A stretch of 14,174 nucleotides of DNA from Acidisphaera sp035272265 (GTDB lineage Bacteria > Pseudomonadota > Alphaproteobacteria > Acetobacterales > Acetobacteraceae). Positions 6,526 to 12,307 of the stretch are shown here, one piece after another. The translations under genes were made by a program, and so were the position numbers. Location: contig DATEQV010000180.1 of NCBI GenBank assembly GCA_035272265.1, positions 1 to 14,174 of the forward strand, read 5' to 3'. The notes under the pieces were generated by a model that saw only the letters and a program-made list of their open reading frames with translations, did no database searches and was not told where the DNA came from. The stretch's first letter is position 1. Each line of letters begins with the position of its first letter.

Positions 6526-6567
6526 GCACGTATTATCGCAAGTATTATGCAACTGCATATTACGTGC
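6526..6567 (-). promoter_or_regulatory. AT-rich promoter/operator region with nested inverted repeats
   Basis: In a GC-rich region this 42-base stretch is strikingly AT-rich. GTATTAT occurs at 6530-6536 and 6542-6548 (12-base period) and its near-inverse ATATTAC at 6557-6563. GTATTATGCA (6542-6551) and TGCATATTAC (6554-6563) form a palindrome with one mismatch and a 2-base centre. The outer arms GCACGTATTAT (6526-6536) and ATATTACGTGC (6557-6567) also form an inverted repeat with one mismatch. Read on the - strand, TAATAC/GATAAT hexamers could serve as -10 elements 20-40 bases before the antitoxin ATG. Best explained as the autoregulated promoter of the MazF-type module. Confidence 0.6.
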
Positions 6568-6888
6568 GGCGGCCGCGTTTCAACCCGCCCCGGCTGCTGC
6601 GTCGGGCCGACGGTGCCCCCAACGGGGCTGCCATCTACTGCTTGCCGCCGCCCGTCCCATATGGCACGGGACGTTGCCGGCCGCGCCATGGGGGTGCGGC
6701 CCGCACGCCGCGACCGCGGCGGACGATCAGACCGCCCCTACCCCGCATGACCCAGGGATCGTGACGGCGTTTCCGGCCACATGGCTTCGCGACCCGCCCC
6801 AAGGGACCACACCCCCTGCGGATCGCACCCATGCCGCCCGAGACGCCGTTCCCCGGCCAAAGCAGGACAGGGAGAGCTGCCGCCCGCC
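6568..6888. other. Non-coding stretch upstream of pnp
   Basis: About 320 bases with no gene I can support. Open frames here are GC-driven and lack family motifs or ribosome-binding sites. I see two small inverted repeats: GCCCC/GGGGC at 6615-6619 and 6624-6628, and CGTCCC/GGGACG at 6653-6658 and 6668-6673. Neither has a U-tract. No clear promoter was visible, although pnp needs one here or must be read through from the + strand PIN module. Confidence 0.5.
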
Positions 6889-6914
6889 TCGGACCCGCGG
6901 ACAGGTCCGAAGGA
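6889..6914 (+). promoter_or_regulatory. Hairpin abutting the pnp Shine-Dalgarno sequence
   Basis: TCGGACC (6889-6895) pairs perfectly with GGTCCGA (6904-6910) around an 8-base loop. The stem ends on the first base of AAGGA (6910-6914), the pnp Shine-Dalgarno sequence six bases before ATG 6921. The Shine-Dalgarno fixes the pnp start. The hairpin could tune ribosome access or be a processing target. In E. coli, pnp is autoregulated through an RNase III-cut leader hairpin; equivalence here is inference. Confidence 0.55.
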
Positions 6915-6920
6915 CAACTG

Positions 6921-9146
6921 ATGTTCAACTACTTCCGCAAGGAAATCGACTGGGGCGGGCGTCCGCTCGTGCTGGAGACGGGCAAGATCGCCCGCCAGGC
7001 CGACGGCGCCGTGCTGGCCCGCTACGGCGACACCATCGTGCTGTGCACCGCCGTCGGCGTGCGCTCCTCCAAGCCCGGCCAGGACTTCTTCCCGCTCACC
7101 GTCAACTACCAGGAAAAGGCTTTTGCCGCGGGTAAGATCCCCGGCGGCTTCTTCAAGCGCGAGGGCCGGCCGTCGGAAAAGGAGACGCTGGTCTCCCGGC
7201 TGATCGACCGCCCCATCCGCCCGCTGTTCCCCGACGGGTTCCGCAACGAGATCCAGGTCATCGCGACCGTGCTCTCGCATGACCTGGAGAACGACCCCGA
7301 CGTGGTCGCCATGATCGGCTGCTCGGCGGCGCTGACGCTGTCCGGCATCCCGTTCTTCGGCCCGATCGCCGGCGCCCGCGTCGGCTACATCGACGGCCAG
7401 TACGTGCTGAACCCGACCGCCAAGCAGATCGACGAGAGCAAGCTCGACCTCGTCGTCGCCGGCACCACCGAAGGCGTCCTGATGGTGGAATCCGAGGCGC
7501 ACGAGCTGTCCGAGAACGTGATGCTCGGCGCCGTCACCTTCGGCCACCTTCACTTCCAGCCCGTCATCCAGGCGATCATCGAACTGGCCGAGCACGCCGC
7601 CAAGGAACCCTGGCCGCTGCCCGAGCCGTCCGAGGACGAACTGGCGCTCAAGGCGCGCATCGACGCGCTGGCCCGCGCCGGCCTCGTCGAGGCCTATGCG
7701 GAGACGGTCAAGCAGCAGCGCTACAGCCGCATCGACGCGGTGAAGGCCACGACGATGGAGACCCTCGCCGCCGAGGGCCAGTCGGTCGAGAAGGCGAAGG
7801 GCTTCTTCAAGGACCTCGAAGCCGACATCGTCCGCAACGCGATCCTGGACACCGGCCACCGCATCGACGGGCGCGACACCAAGACCGTGCGTCCGATCAT
7901 CGCCGAGGTCGGCGTGCTCCCCCGCGCGCACGGCTCGGCACTGTTCACCCGCGGCGAGACGCAGGCGCTCGTGGTGACCACGCTCGGCACGGGGCAGGAC
8001 GAGCAGATCATCGACGCGCTCGAGGGCGAGTACCGCGAGCACTTCATGCTGCACTACAATTTTCCCCCGTATTCGGTCGGCGAAGCCGGCCGGATGGGGT
8101 CACCGGGGCGGCGTGAAATCGGCCACGGCAAGCTCGCTTGGCGGGCCATCCACCCGCTGCTGCCGTCCAAGGACGTGTTCCCCTACACGCTGCGCGCGGT
8201 GTCCGAGATCACGGAGAGCAACGGCTCGTCCTCGATGGCGACCGTCTGCGGCACCTCGCTGTCGCTGATGGACGCGGGCGTCCCGCTCATCCGCCCCGTC
8301 GCCGGCATCGCCATGGGCCTGATCAAGGAAGACCGCGGCTTCGCCGTGCTGTCCGACATCCTCGGCGACGAGGACCACCTCGGCGACATGGACTTCAAGG
8401 TGGCCGGCACCGAGCAGGGCGTGACCAGCCTGCAGATGGACATCAAGATCACGTCCATCACGCCGGAGATCATGCGCATCGCGCTCGATCAGGCGCGCGA
8501 CGGCCGGCTGCACATCCTGGGCGAGATGGCGAAGGCGCTGACCGGCTCGCGCGGCGACGTGGCTGCCACCGCCCCGCGCATCACGATCATCACCGTGCCC
8601 AAGGAGAAGATCCGCGAAGTGATCGGCACCGGCGGCAAGGTGATCCGCGAGATCGTCGAGCAGACCGGCTGCAAGATCGACATCGAGGACGACGGCACGA
8701 TCAAGATCGCGGCGACCGAGCAGAGCGCCGCACAGGCCGCGATCGACCGCATCCGCGGCATCGTCGCGGAGCCCGAGATCGGCGTGATCTACAACGGCAA
8801 GGTGGTGAAGACCGCCGACTTCGGCGCCTTCGTCAACTTCCTCGGCACCCGCGACGGGCTCGTGCATATCAGCGAGCTGCAGCAGGGCCGCGTCAACAAG
8901 ACCTCCGACGTGGTCAACGTGGGCGACGCGGTGAAGGTCAAGGTCATCGGCTTCGACGAGCGCGGCAAGGTCAAGCTGTCCATGCGGGTGGTCGACCAGG
9001 CGACCGGCGCGGACATCACCGACCAGGTCGGCGCCAAGCCCGGCCGCGGCGACCGCGATCGTGACCGCGGGCCACGGGGCACCGGCGACCAGCCGTCCCC
9101 CGAGCAACCGACCGAGCAGCCGACCGAGCAGACCGCAGCGGAGTGA
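6921..9146 (+). CDS. pnp: Polyribonucleotide nucleotidyltransferase (PNPase)
   Basis: PNPase degrades RNA 3' to 5' by phosphorolysis and is a core mRNA-turnover enzyme. The 741-residue product is complete. The first RNase PH-like domain starts at once (EIDWGGRPLVLETGKIARQA). A helical linker domain lies near 240-320. The second, catalytic RNase PH domain contains SNGSSSM (433-439) and GDEDHLGDMDF with Asp485 and Asp491, equivalent to the metal/phosphate-site residues known in E. coli. A KH domain with loop GTGGK (569-573) and an S1 domain from about 621 (FGAF at 634-637) follow. The tail beyond ~695 is Asp/Arg-rich and ends in Pro-Thr-Glu-Gln repeats, which may be disordered. ATG 6921 is supported by AAGGA six bases upstream; the open frame begins earlier but has no homology there. 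It is separated from rpsO by two toxin-antitoxin modules. Confidence 0.98.
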   Translation: MFNYFRKEIDWGGRPLVLETGKIARQADGAVLARYGDTIVLCTAVGVRSSKPGQDFFPLTVNYQEKAFAAGKIPGGFFKREGRPSEKETLVSRLIDRPIRPLFPDGFRNEIQVIATVLSHDLENDPDVVAMIGCSAALTLSGIPFFGPIAGARVGYIDGQYVLNPTAKQIDESKLDLVVAGTTEGVLMVESEAHELSENVMLGAVTFGHLHFQPVIQAIIELAEHAAKEPWPLPEPSEDELALKARIDALARAGLVEAYAETVKQQRYSRIDAVKATTMETLAAEGQSVEKAKGFFKDLEADIVRNAILDTGHRIDGRDTKTVRPIIAEVGVLPRAHGSALFTRGETQALVVTTLGTGQDEQIIDALEGEYREHFMLHYNFPPYSVGEAGRMGSPGRREIGHGKLAWRAIHPLLPSKDVFPYTLRAVSEITESNGSSSMATVCGTSLSLMDAGVPLIRPVAGIAMGLIKEDRGFAVLSDILGDEDHLGDMDFKVAGTEQGVTSLQMDIKITSITPEIMRIALDQARDGRLHILGEMAKALTGSRGDVAATAPRITIITVPKEKIREVIGTGGKVIREIVEQTGCKIDIEDDGTIKIAATEQSAAQAAIDRIRGIVAEPEIGVIYNGKVVKTADFGAFVNFLGTRDGLVHISELQQGRVNKTSDVVNVGDAVKVKVIGFDERGKVKLSMRVVDQATGADITDQVGAKPGRGDRDRDRGPRGTGDQPSPEQPTEQPTEQTAAE

Positions 9147-9179
9147 CAGGCGCCCCTCCGCTGCCTATGTGCACGATTT

Positions 9180-9203
9180 CCGGCCGGGCTGCAGCCCGGC
9201 CGG
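9180..9203. terminator. Perfect 24-base GC palindrome between pnp and the flavin enzyme gene
   Basis: CCGGCCGGGCTG is followed directly by its reverse complement CAGCCCGGCCGG. It lies 33 bases after the pnp stop and 25 bases before the next start. As RNA it would form a very stable hairpin. It has no U-tract on the + strand, so it is either a Rho-independent-like terminator without U's or a 3'-end stabilising structure. Confidence 0.5.
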
Positions 9204-9228
9204 GCCATCGTGACGGCTGGAGTTGCCG

Positions 9229-10641
9229 ATGAAAGCCCTGAACGCCCTCCGCATGAGCGGCGCCGAAGTCCTGCCGATCGTCGAAGGCGGCAAGGGCGTC
9301 GCCGTGACCAACGGCCTGTCGTCGGGCAGCTGGGCTGCCTCGGGCGGCATCGGCACGTTCAGCGCCGTCAACGCCGACAGCTACGACGAGCACGGCCGCC
9401 CGGTCGACCAGCTCTATCACGGCCGCACAAGGCGGGAGCGGCACGAGGAGCTGATCGTCCACGCGGTGCGCGGCGCGCTGACGCAGGCCCGCCGCGCCTA
9501 CGAGGTCGCCGGCGGGCGCGGCCGCATCCACGCCAACATCCTGTGGGAGATGGGTGCGGCGGAACGCATCATCACCGAGGTGCTGGAACAGGCGAAGGGC
9601 ATCATCAACGGCCTGACCTGCGGCGCCGGGATGCCGTACCGCCTGTCGGACATCGCCGCGCGTTTCGGCGTGCACTACTACCCGATCGTCTCGTCGGCCC
9701 GCGCCTTCAGCGCGCTGTGGAAGCGCGCCTACCACAAGGCGGCGGGGCTGCTCGGCGGCGTCGTGTACGAAGACCCCTGGCTCGCCGGCGGCCATAACGG
9801 CCTGTCCAACAGCGAGGACCCGGAGAAGCCCGAACCCCCGCTGCCGCGCGTGCTCGCGCTGCGCAACCAGATGCGCGCCTTCGGCCTCGGCGAGACGCCG
9901 ATCGTCATGGCCGGCGGCGTGTGGTGGCTGGATGACTGGGAAGACTGGATCGACAATCCCGACCTCGGGCCGATCGCCTTCCAGTTCGGCACCCGTCCGC
10001 TGCTGACCCAGGAAAGCCCGATCGGCGACGCATGGAAGCAGCGCCTGCTGACGCTGCGCCAGGGCGACGTGTTCCTCAACCACTTCAGCCCGACCGGCTT
10101 CTACTCCTCGGCCGTCAACAACGGCTTCATCGAGGAGTTGCGCGGGCGCAACGACCGCCAGATCGCCTACACGACCGAGCCGGTCGGCGAGCACGTCGCC
10201 GAATTCGGCGTCGGGCCGCGCAAGCGCATCGTCTTCCTCACCTGGGGCGACCGCGACCGCGCCATCGCCTGGGAGAACCAGGGCTTCACCGAGGCGCTGC
10301 GCACGCCTGATTCCACGCTGATCTTCGTGACACCCGAGAAGGCGCAGCAGATCCTCGCCGATCAGGCCGCCTGCATGGGCTGCCTGAGCCAGTGCCGGTT
10401 CTCCAACTGGAGCCAGCACGGGCCGGAGTACACCACCGGCAAGAAGGCCGACCCGCGCAGCTTCTGCATCCAGAAGACGCTGCAGCAGATCGCGCACGTG
10501 GGCGACGACGCCGACGCGGCCGAGCGCAACCTGATGTTCAGCGGCCACAACGCCTACCGCTTCGCGAAAGACCCGTACTACTCGAACGGGTTCATCCCGA
10601 CCGTGAAGCAGCTGGTGGAGCGCATCCTGACGGGGCGGTGA
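9229..10641 (+). CDS. Nitronate monooxygenase-family flavoprotein (2-nitropropane dioxygenase-like)
   Basis: This 470-residue protein belongs to the FMN-dependent nitronate monooxygenase/2-nitropropane dioxygenase superfamily of TIM-barrel enzymes. Indicators are the opening glycine-rich loop (GLSSGSWAASGGIGTF), IINGLTCGAGMPYRL, the late-barrel PIVMAGGVWW, and FGTRPLLTQESP, typical of the FMN phosphate-binding end. It is longer than classical enzymes of about 320-380 residues. Its C-terminal third carries cysteines 382, 385, 389 and 413 (CMGCLSQC plus a later Cys), which could bind a metal or Fe-S cluster. ATG 9229 follows TGGAG by six bases; a TTG two codons earlier is possible. The substrate is unknown and could be a nitronate or another oxidisable compound. 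A GC palindrome separates it from pnp, so it is probably its own unit. Confidence 0.82.
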   Translation: MKALNALRMSGAEVLPIVEGGKGVAVTNGLSSGSWAASGGIGTFSAVNADSYDEHGRPVDQLYHGRTRRERHEELIVHAVRGALTQARRAYEVAGGRGRIHANILWEMGAAERIITEVLEQAKGIINGLTCGAGMPYRLSDIAARFGVHYYPIVSSARAFSALWKRAYHKAAGLLGGVVYEDPWLAGGHNGLSNSEDPEKPEPPLPRVLALRNQMRAFGLGETPIVMAGGVWWLDDWEDWIDNPDLGPIAFQFGTRPLLTQESPIGDAWKQRLLTLRQGDVFLNHFSPTGFYSSAVNNGFIEELRGRNDRQIAYTTEPVGEHVAEFGVGPRKRIVFLTWGDRDRAIAWENQGFTEALRTPDSTLIFVTPEKAQQILADQAACMGCLSQCRFSNWSQHGPEYTTGKKADPRSFCIQKTLQQIAHVGDDADAAERNLMFSGHNAYRFAKDPYYSNGFIPTVKQLVERILTGR

Positions 10642-10669
10642 CGCAGCTTACGCGAACCCGCAGGTGTCT

Positions 10670-10763
10670 GTCATTGCGAGGCGCGAAGCGCCGTGGCAAT
10701 CCAGGGCCGCGCGACAGGCGTCTTTCACGTTGCCCTGGATCGCCACGCTTCGCTCGCGATGAC
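10670..10763. repeat. REP/MITE-like palindromic intergenic repeat
   Basis: The left arm (10670-10707, starting GTCATTGCGAG, ending GGCAATCCAGGGC) and the right arm (10732-10763, starting GCCCTGGATCGCC, ending CGCGATGAC) are imperfect inverted repeats, differing by a few substitutions and about six bases of indels, around a 24-base centre. The ends GTCATTGCGAG and the inner GGCAATCCAGGG resemble the dispersed palindromic repeats common between alphaproteobacterial genes. It sits between two convergent genes and may act as a bidirectional terminator. No transposase is encoded nearby. Confidence 0.75.
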
Positions 10764-10781
10764 GACGCATTCTGAATGGCG

Positions 10782-11021
10782 TCAGAGGTCGTCCAGTCGC
10801 CCTTCCCGCAGCGCTCGGATGATCTCTGTGCTGTCCGGACCACCTTTCGGCCCGTCATCGCGCAGTCGCCGTGCGGCTTCACGCACCGACTCCATACGAC
10901 CGAGGACTTCTACGAGAATGGCGCGATGCTCCGCCTCCGCGGAACGGCCGTTCCCAGCTGCGCGCCGTTCGAGCCGCCTGATGATCTCGTCGTCGACGTT
11001 ATCCAGCAGCAACTCCGCCAA
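10782..11021 (-). CDS. Orphan FitA/VapB-type ribbon-helix-helix antitoxin
   Basis: The 79-residue protein matches the Arc-like FitA/VapB antitoxin pattern: LLLDNVDDEIIRRLERRAA, then NGRSAEAEHRAILVEVL, where GRSAEAEHR is very characteristic. The first part binds DNA; the remainder (MESVREAARRLRDDGPKGGP to the end) would contact a PIN-domain VapC/FitB toxin. No toxin follows: after the TGA the - strand enters the palindromic repeat and then the convergent flavin enzyme gene. The start is TTG 11021, chosen because GGGAGGAG lies just upstream with normal spacing; no ATG precedes the domain. The gene starts 21 bases after the rnd stop on the same strand, so it is probably co-transcribed with rnd. 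It may be a relic, or an antitoxin acting on a distant toxin. Confidence 0.78.
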   Translation of the reverse strand: MAELLLDNVDDEIIRRLERRAAGNGRSAEAEHRAILVEVLGRMESVREAARRLRDDGPKGGPDSTEIIRALREGRLDDL

Positions 11022-11042
11022 GGTCTCCTCCCGACAATCCCC

Positions 11043-12227
11043 TCACCCGGTGACAGGTATCAGCCGCACCCGCCGCCCCGACACCCCCAGCGACACCAGC
11101 CCCGCCTTCAGCGCCTGTGCATCCGCGCCGAACACGTCGCGGCGCCAGCCGTGCAGCGCCGGGACGTCCGGCTCGTCCTCGGCGGCGAGGCGGTCGATGT
11201 CCTCGCTGCTCGCCACCAGCCTTGCGGCGACGTGGTGCTGCTCGCACTTCGCCGCCAGCAGCACCTTCAGCAGCGCCACCAGCCCGGGCGACGGCTTCGC
11301 CACGTCCCGCCGCCCGGGATCGGGCAGCGACTCCTCCGGCTCCTCCTTCGCCGCCGCGATGGCCGCGAGCAGGCTCTGGCCCGTCTTGCCCTCGGCGAAC
11401 CCGCGCGTGACACCGCGCGCGCGCATGAGCTGGTCGGCCGTCTCCGGCGCCGTCGCCGCGATCTCCAGCAGCGTCTCGTCGCGCAGCAGCCGCTGGCGCG
11501 GGATGTTGACCCGCTGCGCCTCGCGCTCCCGCCACGCCGCCACCGCCCGGACCAGGCCCAGATAGCGCCGGTTGGTGCTGCGCGGGCGCAGCCGCTCCCA
11601 GGCGTTCTCCGCGTCGGGGCGGTAGGTGGCGGGATCGCTCAGCAGTGCCATCTCCTCGCCGACCCATTCCAGCCGCCCGTCCTTCTCCAGCCGCTCGCAC
11701 AGCTTCTCGTAGACACGGCGCAGGTAGGTCACGTCCGCCGCCGCATAGGTGATCTGCGCCGCCGACAGCGGCCGCGCCGCCCAGTCGCTGAAGCGGTGCG
11801 CCTTGTCGATGTGCCCGCCGGTCAGCGCCGAGACCAGGCTGTCATAGCCCACCTGGTCGCCGAACCCGGCCACCATCGCCGCCACCTGGGTGTCGAACAG
11901 CGGGCGCGGCACGTCGCCGAAGCGCAGCACGAAGATCTCGATGTCCTGCCGCGCCGCGTGGAACACCTTGCACACGCGCTGATCGGCCAGCAGCCGGCCC
12001 AGCGGGGCCAGATCGATCCCCGGCGCCTCGGCGTCGACCACGGCGACCTCCGACGTGCCGGCGAGCTGCACCACGCACAGCTCGGGCCAGTAGGTGCGCT
12101 CGCGCATGAACTCGGTGTCGACGGTCACGAACGTCTCGCCGGCCAGCCGCTCGCAGAGCGCGGCGAGGTCGTCGGTGGTTTCGATCAGGGCGGGGGCCGG
12201 GAAGTCCGGCGTCTGGCGGCGCGGCAT
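11043..12227 (-). CDS. rnd: Ribonuclease D
   Basis: RNase D is a 3'-5' exoribonuclease that trims tRNA and other small RNA precursors. The 394-residue protein (from ATG 12227) has a complete DEDDy site: Asp37 and Glu39 in FVTVDTEFMRERTYWP, Asp95 in KVFHAARQDIEIF, and Tyr161/Asp165 in ITYAAADVTYL. The block DTQVAAMVAGFGDQVGYDSL is also typical. An HRDC domain follows at about 200-285 (LGLVRAVAAWREREAQRVNI, then PRQRLLRDETLLEIA), then a second HRDC-like C-terminal region. ATG 12254 and TTG 12263 are alternative starts in the same frame; no clear Shine-Dalgarno decides, and I chose the one nearest the family N-terminus. It is divergent from aspS, and an orphan antitoxin gene follows it. Confidence 0.95.
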   Translation of the reverse strand: MPRRQTPDFPAPALIETTDDLAALCERLAGETFVTVDTEFMRERTYWPELCVVQLAGTSEVAVVDAEAPGIDLAPLGRLLADQRVCKVFHAARQDIEIFVLRFGDVPRPLFDTQVAAMVAGFGDQVGYDSLVSALTGGHIDKAHRFSDWAARPLSAAQITYAAADVTYLRRVYEKLCERLEKDGRLEWVGEEMALLSDPATYRPDAENAWERLRPRSTNRRYLGLVRAVAAWREREAQRVNIPRQRLLRDETLLEIAATAPETADQLMRARGVTRGFAEGKTGQSLLAAIAAAKEEPEESLPDPGRRDVAKPSPGLVALLKVLLAAKCEQHHVAARLVASSEDIDRLAAEDEPDVPALHGWRRDVFGADAQALKAGLVSLGVSGRRVRLIPVTG

Positions 12228-12254
12228 CGCGGCCAAGCTACCCGCCCCGGGCAT

Positions 12255-12283
12255 TTGCCGCAAAGCGTGGCCGCGATTAACAA
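12255..12283 (+). promoter_or_regulatory. Weak candidate promoter for aspS
   Basis: In the short gap between divergent rnd and aspS, TTGCCG (12255-12260) and TAACAA (12278-12283) are 17 bases apart. They partially match -35 and -10 elements and would place the RNA start just before aspS. If ATG 12308 is used, the leader is very short. The match is weak and rests on spacing as much as sequence. Confidence 0.28.
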
Positions 12284-12307
12284 CGCGAGATCAGCCTGAG
12301 AATGCCC

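Noticed and set aside
6516..6689. 58-codon N-terminal extension of the RHH antitoxin
   Set aside because: The extension covers the AT-rich inverted repeats expected to be the promoter/operator and shows no domain; ATG 6515 gives a normal-size antitoxin.
6674..7135. + strand open frame of 153 codons overlapping the pnp start
   Set aside because: It overlaps the conserved PNPase N-terminus in another frame and has no recognisable motif.
6738..8054. Long - strand open frame opposite the first half of pnp
   Set aside because: Low-complexity antisense shadow with no ribosome-binding site or family motif; pnp on the + strand explains the region.
9016..10548. - strand open frame (510 codons) opposite the flavin enzyme gene
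   Set aside because: The + strand gene has clear FMN-enzyme motifs and a Shine-Dalgarno sequence; the antisense frame has neither.
10592..10882. - strand open frame through the palindromic repeat
   Set aside because: Its peptide is a translation of the repeat (Arg/Pro-rich, SSRAKRGDPG type), a known annotation artefact of such elements.
10776..12299. + strand open frame of 507 codons opposite rnd
   Set aside because: Antisense shadow; rnd on the - strand has the full DEDDy site and an HRDC domain.
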